Source of the DNA: Myrica gale
Lineage: Eukaryota; Streptophyta; Magnoliopsida; Fagales; Myricaceae
Assembly (NCBI GenBank): GCA_963930655.1
Contig: OZ005601.1
Coordinates: forward strand, 10,784,001-10,848,000
Length of the DNA stretch: 64,000 bases
Direction of reading: 5' to 3'
The position numbers and the translations under genes are program-made. Positions within the stretch are counted from its first letter, which is position 1, and each line of letters starts with the position of its first letter. Below, one piece after another: positions 11,902 to 39,970 of this stretch. The notes beneath the pieces are model-generated. The model saw only the letters and a program-made list of their open reading frames with translations, did not search any database and was not told the DNA's origin.

Positions 11902-12929
11902 TAAATCACTAACTTGATCGAATTTTGTATTCCAAAATCATACAATATCAAGTGAGACGCTTAACAACAGTCTACCCTAGTGGATTGACTAGTTCGTTAT
12001 TTCTAAACTCATCTTGAGCTAAATCTCGCGACAAATTGAAATGTATTCGAGATCTTCTCAGGCAATGAGCTTAAAACCTCAGAGAAAGATGACAACAATA
12101 AAGAGACCGTAAAAGGAAGACAAACTGCGAACAGCAAAGAGTCCCAACTTTCAACGCGGAAAGACCACGGAGCACCGAATGGGGCATCGCCAGAATCGTC
12201 ATCAACACATAGTGCTACTCTTCGCAATTCCCTCACCACCGTAATTCACGGGCTCTTCTTCGTTCCCGTCTCTCTTCCACTAGGGTTTCTCTCCGCTGCT
12301 TTGCTCTTACGGTCCGTACGGTACTCTCCCTCTCTCTGATTCCCAAATCCAACTAACTCACCTGACCGTCCGATTCTGTTTCGGCGAGTTAAATTATCTG
12401 AAACCCAGGGTTTAGGAGTTTCTCATTCGAAATTCCGTATTTGGTTGCCGAGAAAATGCGGGAAAAGAAAAAGTAAATGTAACTTTTTGAGGCAACTTGG
12501 AGTCTTGGATTATGAATTTGACTAAGCTAAGAGTTTTTGAGGATGTAGCTTGTAATAATTTTGGTTGGTTTCCTCCATGCCAATGATTTGTGTGCGTATT
12601 TTCCTGTTGGTTCTCCGAGAGCTTGCAGTGCACTCAGTGCATCTGTCCTCGAAACTATGATCTTCTCGTATGGCTGGAACACAGGGCTCTTTTTACTTAT
12701 TATTACTTGGAAGTTATATTGTGTGGTAATTGAATTTAGATTCATGACATTAATTGGAGTTTTGTTGCTTTGCTTGTTTATCGCAGATTGAATGCATTGG
12801 ACACCTAAGTAATCGATGCTGCTTGGGCATAGCTGATGAATGGTTACTCTACGATTGTTGGTGAAATAAATTAACATGTGTGTATGAGAGTGAATTATCA
12901 AGGTGGGAGGGATTGGCTTAGCTAAAGAA

Positions 12930-28291
<15,362 letters not shown>

Positions 28292-29651
28292 TGAGCTACA
28301 CAACTTTTCTCGTAACAACACATGGCCACAGAAGAGTGCTTTGTTCTTTGGTGAATGCTTTTGTTTTACAGCTTCCTGAACTTGGTTCTTGTAGTGTGTT
28401 TTTTTTTTGGCGCAAAGGCCCCAAAAAAGTTGTTTGGAAAATGTAAAATATCTTCTGGAAATATGTATTCTTTGCAAACTCGTGTATTTATTTTTTCTCT
28501 CCCTTGGTAATGCTGCAAAAAATCTCCCCCGTGTAACACGAGAACCATTATTTTTGTAATTAACTTAATTCTTAGTATTGATGATAGTTGTATAAGTTGT
28601 ATGTGAAATGAGGAATTTAATTACTCTTCTTAAGATTAGGCTTGTAATCTCTCTCCATCTCCGAAGATTAGCTGATTAGGCTTGAGTTCGGTGTGCTTTA
28701 TTATTTTTGTTGTTGAACAAAGTTCGGTGTGTTTTAAGTACTTCAGATCGTCTATTAAACGAACTCATCTTGAACAGAATATTCAGTAAAGGAGCTCAAT
28801 TCATACAAACGCGGCTATCTCATATAAGCCTGTGGCATTACATTCCGAATGTTTTTCTTTCTAGCATTATTAATTTGTGAAAATACACACAAATTGTGAT
28901 AGATTTTGTACCATGTAACTTAATTCTATATTTCTATATAAAATATAGGCGTTAGTTCCTGATGTATAACTTTGAATGGGTTTGCCCTAAGGTTCAGTTT
29001 TTAGATATATAGGCATTAGACTGAAATACACTATCCGACCATAAAAAGACATACTAATTTTAAATGCACGACTTTTCGTTAAATGGGTAACTTTTGGTAG
29101 AAAAAATGACCAATATGTTTAAAAAATAGATAACGATGACCCGTTGGTTTAAAGTTATACATTGATTTATTAAAAATAAATATTACATGAGTAATTAACC
29201 TTAAACTATAAATGGAGTTTGTGTTAAGTTGAAATTGACTTTTAGATAAAATAAACACTTAAGATCATAATCATGTATTTCGTGACAAAGATATTCTGTA
29301 TGGTTTAGTACAAATAGACGTGAGTTTGTTTTTAAAATTTTATTATTTTATTAAAATTGTGTTGGTGTTAAAAAATAAGTGGTATTGGAATGAATGAATG
29401 AGTGATAAAAATAAATGTTTAATAAAATTTTGAAAAGTGTTTGATAAATGTAAAATTTCATTAAAATTTATGTTTAAAAAATCAATGTTAGTTTTTTTTA
29501 ACGTATTATATAGTCGGTTTGGGCCCTTGATCCAGCACAGGTGCATCAACGTTCGGTCGAATCCCGGTCATTCATCCTTGCGCGGTGGAAGTCTTGGTAG
29601 TCCTTCAGTTGGCCGTTCTCATCCTTGCAGCTCAGTTCCACCGGCGTCATT
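28292..29651 (+). other. kinase 3' UTR and spacer to SF3B5
   Basis: The first 250 bp or so are probably kinase 3' UTR. The rest is AT-rich spacer with no supported gene. The 5' UTR of the SF3B5-like gene probably lies at about 29530-29651. Confidence 0.5.
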
Positions 29652-32308
29652 ATGCAGGTAACTATCTCTCAATTGTAGTTTTCAACATTTTGAACCCCTT
29701 AGTACCGTACAATGAAAACCATAGACGATAGACCCTAATCCCCTAGCCCTTCTACTCACGCAAAAAGTTGCTAATCAAAACCCTAATAGTCTTTATCATT
29801 CCTGCTTTGAAAATTCTAGGAACACACAATGGCGATACAAAATCATTTTGTCTTCTTTCTTCTCTCTCGCTCTTTTCTGTTATCTCGCAACCGGTCAGAA
29901 CACAATTGGATTCTTCTTTATTTGCCGTGATCTTACATTTGATGAACTCCAACAAAAGTTTCTTTAGTTGTAATGTGTCGCAAAAGAAACCTTTGAATTT
30001 TTTTTTAGCTGATTTCTTTTTTTTTTTTCCTTCTCTGAACTTGGGAGTATCATTCTTTGACAATATTTGCTGTTAGATGTCGTTTGATTTAGTTACTACT
30101 AGACTTCTAGTTGGTCTTTTTTTTTATTCTCATCTTTACTTTTGATTTGTGTTACCAGCTTGGAAAATTGATAAGCGTCTGCTCGTAACTGTGCAGGCCA
30201 GTGATAGGTTTAACATCAATTCTCAGCTCGAGCACCACCAAGCTAAATATGTTGGTACAGGGCATGCAGATTTGAACAGATTGTAAGGCTGCCAATTTCT
30301 TAAAAACCAACGTTGCATTTTGTTTTGTTTCTTTTTTCGTTGGGGGCGTTGGGGGTGTTAATAGTTTCTTGTTAATTTAGTTTTCCTTAACTATAATTTA
30401 TTGTTTTGTAGTGAATGGGCCGTGAACATTCAACGGGATAGCTATGCGTCATATGTTGGGTCATTACCCCTTACTGGCGTACTTTGCTATTGCAGAAAAT
30501 GAGTCAATTGGAATAGAACGCTACAACTTCATGCAGGTCTTTTTTCAACTAGTCTTTCTACGTCTTATATACTTGATAGCTTGTCTTTAATGAGAATTTT
30601 TTGTTGACCATCTCTCCCCACAATTTACAAGTGTTGCTTTACGCTTTAATTGAGGTCTTTGTTCTTGCATCTTTTGCGATTGTCAGTTCTCTGGAGTTTT
30701 TTTTCCCATTTGAAAATCCATAGGCAAGGTTAGTTTTTGAAAATTCCAATGTCAATGCTTCTATTTAAATTTCCTTGTGTCTCAAAATAGATTATGTGGC
30801 TTTATACAATATGATTAATTGTGGGAACATGTTAAATGTAGTTGTTGTATATAGAAATAGCAAGACCTTCTTGATAAGAATCTTGTTTGACGATTTCAGA
30901 CACATTGAGGGTAATATTAGAGATGGAAGAATTATGGACTTTCTCATTTTTTGGTGTTTTGTGATATTCGGATTACAGAAAGAAAGAAAGGGTATCATCT
31001 ATTTGAAGTTTTTCTGTTAGATAAGTTACAACCACATTAATAGAGTTAGTGCCTAAACCTATGACCTCATCCCGAATCACATTCTTACAGAGAGTTAAGT
31101 CGCTTTGAATTAGAGCTCATTGACGTTTTTCTTTAGATGCATAGATGTTGATCGATGGCAAAATGCAGAATGATAACCTACTATAACCTCTGTGTCTCTT
31201 GTTTGTCTCTGCACGTGCTGGTGTCCGAGTCTTAGAGAGACTGCTGTTTGCCTGTTTACATCATTATTTAAATAGTAACTTGAATGTGATTTGTTTTATG
31301 TCACTAGTGTTTTAGGTTCTGTGGTAATGAAACAATTGCTTTTACTTTGTTTTTGGGGGACCATCTTTTACTGCCACACTACTGTTGAATGTGGTATCAT
31401 GGCTCTTTAAATGGCCTTACTTGTAAGAAGATACCTCTTGGCCCTCAATAAAAGAACGAGTGCTAGCACTTTGTGCTTCATGCACACACCACCATTCACT
31501 GCTTATTTGCTGACAATAGTTGTCAAGACATAAGAGGCAGCTTCATTCTCACCAAACGACTATGACTTACTTAATCCAATTGTTTTTTTTCACTTTTTGT
31601 CCTGATGCTGTATTTGTGTAATATTAATAGTACTTCTTGTCGAGTACTTTACCCATTCCATTTAAAGAGCTGCTATTTAACTTCTTCAGATAGAGGAATC
31701 CTTCTCTTTTATTTTCATGAGTTTTAACCAATCCTTTATATTCGTCGTTCCCTTTACCATAGAGATTCATTGCCTCTATTTTTTCCCCGCCTTTTTTGTT
31801 GAAAATAAAGAAAACTACTGTTCTGCTTCTTAACTATATGCAGGTTATAGTGTCTTTAGTGTCTTTTATGGATGACAAGATCTCCAGACATAAGTTTCTA
31901 ATCTAAAATAACTCATCATTACGCGCTTCTCAATCAGTCACCCTGCAGATTTGGATTTGTGCTGCCTTTCATAGGCTGTTAGAAAAAACTTATCTTTAAC
32001 AAAGTGTTGTAGCAAAATTAGTTTCTTATGTATGAACCGTGATTTCCTGACAGTTTATTGTTGACCAGTTGAGCAGATATTTTAGTCCCCGAGGTCTCTG
32101 TCCGAAAGTTGATGTTTCCTATTCGAGTATCTAAACATTTCCGTTTTAGTTTGTGATATTTATTCTTGTCTGATAATAAGGGATGATGGTTTAGTGATCT
32201 TTAGAGCCTTGTTGGTGAAATCATCCAGTCCTTAATTCTGCTTTATTTCTTGGTATGCAGAAAATGCTTTTGCCTTGTGGTCTCCCCACTGAAAGAGAAG
32301 AGGATTGA
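29652..32308 (+). pseudogene. SF3B5: SF3B5/SF3b10-like splicing factor subunit, frameshifted
   Basis: SF3B5 is a small (about 86 residue), extremely conserved subunit of the SF3b complex of U2 snRNP. All four exons of the plant gene are present with good splice sites: 29652-29657 (ATG CAG), 30197-30282, 30412-30536 and 32261-32308 (TGA). The peptide matches over ASDRFNINSQLEH, KYVGTGHADLNRF, EWAVNIQRDSYASYVG, AYFAIAENESIG and KMLLPCGLPTEREED. One extra T at about 30461, after VG, shifts the frame and gives a stop at 30500. There are also changes at otherwise fixed sites (HHQ for HLQ, GIER for GRER). Either a recent pseudogene or, if the T is a sequence error, a slightly diverged gene. Confidence 0.88.
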
Positions 32309-32414
32309 GAACTGCCATTTGCATGAAATCTGAATCATGTCAAAGCTATCGATCTGAGCAAACTGAATTCCAATATTTGTCCCCATCTGTGTTATCTATG
32401 TATAGGTTTTACTT

Positions 32415-32516
32415 CTTCTTTTTTCTTGGTAAATTTAGGGGCGGGAGGATTTGATACCCGGTTCAGGACCCTCCTCCATAAAGGAGGAGATTCCAGCTGA
32501 GCTAAAGCTCGCTGGC
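32415..32516 (-). mobile_element. tRNA-derived SINE in SF3B5 3' flank
   Basis: On the minus strand: box A-like GAGCTTTAGCTCAGCTGG, then CCTCCTTTATGGAGGAGGG, box B-like CGGGTATCAAATCC and an A/G-rich tail. It is flanked by the perfect 17-bp duplication ATGTATAGGTTTTACTT at 32398-32414 and 32517-32533. Same family as 11336-11455. Confidence 0.85.
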
Positions 32517-32533
32517 ATGTATAGGTTTTACTT

Positions 32534-33330
32534 GGAAGAGCAATTATTGTACGCGAGACCAAATGAATAGAGGACTGATATTATTGTCTCTAACTTATGT
32601 TTATGGGCTTTTAAAGTCAGTCATCGTGAGGATTGGATGTTTTATTCTTGATCTTGAGGTTTTATCTGATCTCTCATTGTCTTTCAAGGCTGGGGTCTCT
32701 AACTCGCCTTCGAAGTCGATTAAAGGACCACAATGTTTTTTTTTCCTTTTTTAACAGGAAGAAGATTGCTCTTCAACTAGTAAACACGTTTTTTCCTGCT
32801 TGTAATAGATTGTGCCTCGTGAAGGAAGAGGGGACCGTGGAAAAGGTTTAAAATAATGGAAAAAAGGTAAAATATCAACAGGTGATGACAAAAGACGTCG
32901 GATTCAGTTCTGAAAGATTATTCTTCTAGGTGTACTGCCCCTCACCTTTGCACATTGTGAAAGTTTCCCCTGCCACAATGGTAGTCTCTGATCTTTCTCT
33001 TAGCCACAGATGCCACATACGCAAGATGATTCTTCAAGCTGAATGCTGGAAGGAGGTCTGTTAATGTGCTCGACTAGGAAAAAGAAATACTGAATTTACT
33101 TTACCCGAGATCATCTACCCTAGCTTTGGACAGAGGATGAAGAACTATCATTCTCAAGGTTCTCTCCGTGCTCCAGAAAAAATAAAAAAAAGTTCTCCCC
33201 GTTAAACCCCATACAGGCGGGCCGGCGCACAGTATGATACTCATGGACCTCTACTAGCTCTTTCCAGAGCACCACTCTGCCGCCACAATGCCCGTTGACA
33301 GAAACCCATCTCGTAGACACTCTCGAACAG
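32534..33330 (+). other. spacer before the PPR pseudogene
   Basis: No supported gene; short open frames have no family signature. Confidence 0.45.
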
Positions 33331-35749
33331 ATGACTTCCACTCGAACGCTGCTCAAAACACTCCTCAGGAACCCTACCGCCGTCAAAACCAAGTCCCAGG
33401 CAAAAGAACTCCACGCCCAAATCCTCATAACCGAAGGTCTATGTTCCACTCTCTTGTCTGCCCTCCTCTCAATATACTCAAACCTTAATCTAATGCATGT
33501 GATTCACTCCTTGTCTTCAACGACCTCCACTCCCCTCCCACTCTTGCTTGGAAATCGCTCATCAGATGCTACGCTTCCCATGGCCTTTCTCACCAATCCT
33601 TGGCTTCTTATATCGAAATGCGGGCTGCTGGTCGGCACCCGGACCGCCATGTGTTCCCTTCTGTGCTGAAATCTTGCACGTTGCTGATGGATTTGAGGTT
33701 GGGCGAGTCGCTCCATGCCTGCATTATTAGGCTTGGTATGGATTTTGATTTGTATACGGGCAATGCACTTATGAATATGTGCTGAAAGTTTCAGAGCTTG
33801 GGTGAGAGTGGCAGGGGGGTGTATGGTGCTCCTAAAGTGCTTGATGGAATGCCTGAGAAATGGCGAGAAGATGAATATCAAAGTGGTTTTGTTAAATTGA
33901 ACCGTGGAATTGTATGTGAGGAGTTGGAAGGTGAGGAAAGGATACTGTACTTTGGTGGGAAAGCAAAGAGACATATTGATGGTGGCAAGACTTTGACCAA
34001 AAATAGTGATAAAATTAACTCAAATGAATTAGTCGACGTTTCTATAGGCATCGACCACTTTCGTCAATTTAATGCTCTGTTGACACAAAGTAGCGGAAAT
34101 AAAGAGATCGGTGGCTTTTTTCTGTGGGGAAATGAGTGATATTTCAGTGAGAAAGACAGATGTTAGGACTATACCGATGGACTCTGTGAGAAAGATCTTT
34201 GATATGATGCCAAACAGGGACCTTGTTTCTTGGAATACTGTGATTGCTGGAAACGCACAAAATGGGAAGTATGTAGAAGCTTTAACGATGGTTAGGGAGA
34301 TGGGGAACGCCAACTTGAAGCCTGATTCCTTCACTTTGTCGAGTGTTCTTCCTATCTTTGCAGAATATGTGGATGTTATTAAGGGAAAGGAAATCCATGG
34401 GTCTGCCATAAGACATGGGTTTGATGCAGACTTGTTCCTTGGAAGTAGCTTAATTGACATGTATGCAAAGTGTACTCTTGTGGAAGATTCTTGTCAGGTT
34501 TTCAATCTCTTACCTCGGCGGGATGACATTTCATGGAACTCTATAAATTGCAGGGTGTGTGCAAAATGGTTTGTTTGATGAAGGCCTGAGATTCTTTAGG
34601 CAGATGTTGAAGGCAAAAATTAAGCCGAGGCATATTTCCTTTTCGAGTATCATGCCAGCTTGTTCTCATTTGACGACACTACATTTGGGGAAGCAGCTAC
34701 ACGGATACATAATTTGACGCAGATTTGATGATAATGTGTTTATAGCTAGCTCCCTCGTAAACATGTATGCCAAATGTGGAAATATTACAATAGCTAGGTG
34801 GATTTTTGATAAGATGGAGCTACATGACATGGTGGCATGGACAGCCATAATCATGGGATACGCATTGCACGGGCATGCCCATGATGCCACTTTCTTATTT
34901 AAGCAGATGGAAGTGGAGGGAGTAAAACCCAACGATGTGGCTTTTCTGGCTGTGTTGACTGCCTGCAGCCATGCTGGGTTGGTAGATGAAGCATGGAAAT
35001 ATTTTAATAGCATGACCCAGGATTTTGGAATTTCTCCCAGCTTGGAGCACTATGCTGCAGTCGCTGACCTTCTGGATCGAGCGGGAAGGTTGGATGAAAC
35101 TTTTAAGTTTATATCTGACATGCATACTGGACCAACAGGAAGCGTATGGTCAACATTGTTGGCTGCTTGTAGAGTTCACAAGAATGTTGAATTGGCAGAA
35201 AAGGTGGCTGACAAAATATTCAGGGTTGATCCTGACAACATGGGAGCGTACATTCTATTGTCAAACATATATTCTGCTGCTAAGAGATGGAAAGACGCAG
35301 CAAAGTTGAATCTCCATGAGGAATAAGGGCATGAAAAAGAAACCAGCTTGCTGCTGGATCGAAGTCAATAACAAGGTGCATGGTTTTGTGTCTGGCGATA
35401 AATCTCATCCATGTTATAACAGAATAAATGAGGCACTAGAAGTTTTACTAGAGCAGATGGAGCGAGAAGGGTATGTTCCCGACACGAAAGAGGTGCTGCA
35501 AGATGTTGAAGAGGAGCAGAAGAAACACCTCCTATGTAGCCACAGCGAAAGGGTCGCAATAGCATTCGGCATCATTAGCACTCCCCCGGGAATGACAATT
35601 TGAGTAACAAAGAATATTCGTCTGTGTGGACTGCCACACAGCAACTAAATTTATGTCAAAGATTGTTGGGAGAGAAGTTCATTGTGAGGTATAATAGCCG
35701 ATTTCACCATTTCAAGGATGGGAAGTGTTCCTGTGGTGATTATTGGTGA
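33331..35749 (+). pseudogene. PPR protein, PLS-DYW class, decayed (At3g23330-like)
   Basis: PPR-DYW proteins edit C to U in organelle RNA. The start ATG 33331 (TSTRTLLKTLLRN) and the final Asp-Tyr-Trp-stop at 35738-35749 are both present, giving nearly the full expected length. Repeat units are clear: CYASHGLSHQSLASYIEM, LVSWNTVIAGNAQNGKYVEA, SLVNMYAKCGNITIARWIFD and MVAWTAIIMGYALHGHAHDA. An E domain (WSTLLAACRVHKNVELAEK) and remains of the DYW domain (HSERVAIAFG, then shifted [24 protein letters not shown]) follow. The frame changes near 33505, stops occur near 33783, 34716 and 35324, and further shifts lie near 34560 and 35630. At least six breaks, so no single protein can be made. It lies in the position expected for the syntenic gene. 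Confidence 0.9.
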
Positions 35750-36019
35750 CTTGGCATGATGAGATCGTGTCATTGGAGCTAGGCCAAACTGTGGAATGAC
35801 TTGGTTGAGGGAAGACACAGTTTTTAGCGAGTCAAACAGATTGGTGGTTACCATCAAGAAACCAAGAAAAAATAATTTCCTGATGGCACTTCTAGTCTGC
35901 TACCACTGAACCACAGAAAAAATATGAAGAACACAACGACACTGCAATTTTGCAAGGCCTGCAACTGGTTATTGCTGTTCTATTTCATCACTATGTGAGG
36001 GAATGACATCGTTCTTTGC

Positions 36020-39000
36020 ACTTTGCAGAAGTTCGGAAAACTGTCCCTCGAGACCAAGCAAGATTTATGGGAGAAGACATTGTTACTCTAGAATTACCTG
36101 GTTGAAAACACAAGATTTGAATACTCACTTTTTCCACCTTTCCACCATTATTAGGCGGAGACGGAATGGGATTGAAGCATTACAGGATGAGCAAGGGAAT
36201 TGGATGCATCACAGGGACGAAATTGGGAGACATATTGTGGATTATTTCAAAACGCTTTTCTCCGCCCAACCAAGTCACTTCCCTCACGGATTGGAAGATT
36301 TGATTCCAAAGGTGATCACGGAAGAAGATAATGCAAGCCTGAATCGCATTCCTGATGACCTTGAAATCTGGGCCGCAGTGCAATTTTAGGGAGCACAAAA
36401 GCACTTGGGCCGGATGGCTTTACGACGTTATTTTTTCAGCGCTACTGGCAGCATATCATATTTGATGTGACGCGCATGGTGAAGCAATTTTTTTGTAACT
36501 GATTTCTTACTTAAACAATTTAATCATAGTTTCATTGTTTTAATACCCAAGGAAGATGCCTCGGCTAAGATTTCTCAATATCGCCCGATTAGTTTATGCA
36601 ATGTGAGCTATAAGATTATTTCAAAGATTCTTACTTCTAGGCTCAAATCTGTCATGCACAAGTTGATTTCTAATAATCAAGCTGTCTTTGTCCCTTCTCG
36701 CCACATACAAGACAATTTGATTATGGTTCACGAAATTATGCAAACGTTGAAACGTAAACAAGGTCGAGGAGGCCTAATGGCGTTGAAGGTTGATATGTCT
36801 AAGGCCTATGATCGGGTCAGTTGTGATTTGCTCATGGAAATCTTTCGTTGTTTTGGTTTTGGGGATAAATGGTGTTGTTGGCTTTATCAATGCATTTCTA
36901 TGGTTTCTTTCTCTATTCTCCTCAATGGTAGCCCATATGGGTTTTTTAAGCCAACGCGAGGTCTTCGGCAAGGCGATCCCCTCTCGCCCTTTTTATTTGT
37001 TATGGTGACTGAGGTGCTGACTAGACTTATTAAGCGAGAGGAGCAATGGGGTAATATTCATGGTATTCGAATAACGAGATACACTCCTTCTGTTTCTAAC
37101 CTCTTGTTTGCAGATGATGTAATGCTCTTTTGTAGAGCAAATTCTCATGAGGTGATGCACATGCAACAATGTTTGAACATATTTACAGCTTGGTCGGGTC
37201 AAGAGATCAATTACTCAAAATCCTTTATGCATTTCAGCTCTAATATGTCAGTTGAACGAAAAGAGCACTTGTCTAACTTGCTTCTGATCCAAACAACAAG
37301 TGCATCTGGTAAATATTTAGGCCTCCCTTTAGAAGTGCATCTGGTAAAGCTTGCTTTGAAATTATAACGAAAGTGGATCAAAGGCTGGCCGAGTGGAAGG
37401 CATGTTCACTCTCTAAAGCAGGGCGAACTGTTCCTATTAAAACTGTTGTTATGTCTCTTCCTTCATACTATATGACAATTTTTCTTTTACCACAACAAGT
37501 GTGTCAAAAATTAGATGCTAAAATGAAGAATTTTTTGTGGGGCTTCGATGGTTTATCACGTCGCTATCATCCGAAGGCTTGGGATAATATTTGTCGTATG
37601 GAGGAATTGAATTGCGCTGTTGTGGCTAAGTTGGGGTGGTAAATGGTTGTGAATAGGGAGAGTATTTGGGTGTCGGCATTGACAGCAAAATACTGTCATG
37701 GGAGGCTATTTCTAACAGCTCAGGCTACCTCCGGAGCCTCTTGGATATAACAGGGCATTCTGAAAACAAGGGAGATTGTGCAAGCGGGCTTGTGCTGATG
37801 TGTCAAAGATGGTGCATCAATTAATATATGGTGTGAGCCATGGATGCCATATCTCCCTAATTTCATTCCTACCCTCAAACGTGATGTGCTGGTAGATCGT
37901 TTGATTAATTTTGTCAAGGATCTCATTTACCCATCTTCACATATGTGGCGAGCAAGTTTTATTAGATCATTTTTTGAACCTGCTTCAGCAGAGGCCATTC
38001 TACACATTCAATTACCACCCTCTCCGCATCCTGACCAGATGAAATGGGTGCTAGATCCAAAAGGGGGCCTCACAGTTAAAGCGGCATATCATTTTGATAA
38101 CAAAGGCAAATTCTCTGGTCAGAGTAATCTACCATCTGTTGTATGGACGCGTCTCTAGCGACTTAAGGTGCAACATAGACTTCGTTTACTCATATGGAAA
38201 GTGGCAGCTCGAGCCTTGCCTCTTCGGGGCAGTATGGGGCGCCTCAGTGATCCTCAGGATCTTCAATCTATGTTATGTCCTCTCTGCAAGCTTCATCCGG
38301 AAACCATAGAGCACCTATTTTTAGAATGCTCCTTTAGTTCTATTTTATGGCAGCATGGGCCTTGGCCGATGAATGTAGATCGCTTTGTGCACTCACATAT
38401 AGAAACGTGGATCAAGTATATTTTGGATTCGGGCAATATGTTAGCTGGTGATAGAGATTCTTGGCAGCAGATGATTTTAGCAGTTGCAATTACTTTGGAC
38501 ACCATCTGGCATACCCGAAATAAATGGGTGCATGAAGGTACCACTCCCGATGTTATGGAGCTTATTCGCTCTGTTCACCAGAGATATACGACCCATAGAG
38601 ATGCTTGGCACACTCAAGAGCCTCCAGGTATTCAGTGTCTCCCACCTCCTGATGGTACAATCAGAATTACTTTTGATGTGAATCTCTTATAGTCGGCCCT
38701 AGGATTCTAGAGTCTGCCTTCTCTCTAGAATTTTCACCTTTGTGGCCGCCTGACTCTCCTCTCTAGCTTCCTTCTCCGGCGGGCGGGAGGAGCCGCCCCC
38801 TTTCCTCCTCTACTCTTGTCCTATGTGCCCGGATCTCTCAATAAGTCCCAATTTTTGGGCACTTTTAGGGGTTTTTTTCCAGCGAATTTGGTAGCTAGAT
38901 ATACGCTATTCTGGAGGTTTTTGAAGACCACAACCGACGGGGACGACATCTACATCGACTGGAGAGGATTTCTACACCGGCGAAGGGACGCCGCGTGTGC

Positions 39001-39970
39001 TCTCATGCGCTGCCACGAGCGCGCGTGGATCTCACGCGCCCGTCCCCTTTTCTTCATTTTTCAGCGGCATGCAGACCTCTCCTGTATACACGCGCCAGGT
39101 GGCAGGCATCTGGACGTTCGGGCGCTTCATGGGGTCATCTCCGATGACCAGCTGGGCGGCGCGTGGGGGCACACGCGCGCGTCGATCTCACGCTCCTCCA
39201 CTTCGATGATCGATTTGTCACCTCCAACTGCTGCTCGTGCCACCATATTTCGCCATTGCCTTTCCTTTTTCTGCTAATCATATTATTTTGCTGCCTGATA
39301 AGGTTTTTCTGCCCCTTGTGGGTCTTTGTATGACCTTTTGGTCACCCTGCTCGTTGGCCCGCCGACTCTTCGGAGTGTTTGGTTCGCCCTTTAGAGCGTG
39401 TTCCTGAAGTTTTTCAACCTTCTTGATTTTATTAATGAAAGATGCTGCTATTATGATTAAAAAAAAGAATTACTTTTGATGTTGCAATGGTGAGTGGACA
39501 ATCAATGTCTTTATGCTGCTGCAATGAGTAGAAATTCAGATGACTCGATTCTACATATTCGGATTCGTCAATCCCCGGGCCATAACCCTCTTAAAGGAGA
39601 AGCTAGAGCAGTCCGGGTGGCATGTGAGTTGGCTGTAGAGTATGAAGGGCATAGCATTTTGATGGCAGGAGATTCTCTTGAAGTGATTCGACAGATCAAA
39701 GACCCGCAAGCTTTACCGGATTGGCTTATTGAAGGGGAGATCACCACTGCTCGACAGCTGTTTTTACAACATCCTTTGTGGCAGATTATTTGGATTCCTC
39801 ATGGTAGTAATTTCTTGGCGCATAATGTGGCTAAATGGGGTTTGACTTGTGGTAGTGTTGGATATTTTCTTAGCACTGATGTGCCTCGTGCTATCCTTGC
39901 CTGTGAGTATTCAGATTGGGGCAGTTGGGATGCATGATGTTCATCCCTATTTACTTTAAAAAAAAAAAAC
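36020..39970 (+). mobile_element. RNase H-bearing LINE (copy B), broken
   Basis: Sense-strand LINE of another clade than A1/A2. Coding pieces in order: end of the linker (SRITWLKTQDLNTHFFH), RT (FIVLIPKEDASAKISQYRPI, ALKVDMSKAYDRVSCDLL, GLRQGDPLSPFLF, catalytic FADD), zf-RVT (CPLCKLHPETIEHLFLEC) and an RNase H domain (ITFDVA, KGEARAVRVACELA, ILMAGDSLEVI), the latter mainly 39494-39937. An A tract at about 39959-39970 ends it. It lacks ORF1 and the endonuclease (5' truncated) and has several frame changes, for example near 36390, 37365 and 37640. No target duplication was found. A 786-bp retroposon interrupts it at the first RNase H Asp. Confidence 0.9.
38680..39465 (+). mobile_element. unidentified poly(A) retroposon nested in LINE B
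   Basis: 786-bp insert with a perfect 17-bp duplication AGAATTACTTTTGATGT at 38663-38679 and 39466-39482 and a 3' A tract of about 8. Joining the flanks restores the LINE reading ITFDVA, which proves the insertion. The first two thirds are GC-rich (CTCCGGCGGGCGGG, many GCGCGC words), unlike any neighbour. A 153-codon frame at 38816-39277 has no recognised domain. The 3' end (GATTTTATTAATGAAAGATG) looks LINE-like. It could be a truncated LINE of another family or a processed transcript. Confidence 0.8.

Noticed and set aside
29530-29650. tRNA-like GGTCGAATCCC word in the SF3B5 leader as a tRNA or SINE
   Set aside because: Only a box B-like word is present, with no acceptor stem, box A or tail.
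33798-34139. Independent open frame between PPR pieces as a separate gene
   Set aside because: It contains shifted PPR-derived sequence (VLDGMPE) and belongs to the decayed PPR gene.
38816-39277. 153-codon open frame as a protein gene
   Set aside because: It lies wholly inside the poly(A) retroposon, has GC-rich low-information composition and no recognised domain.
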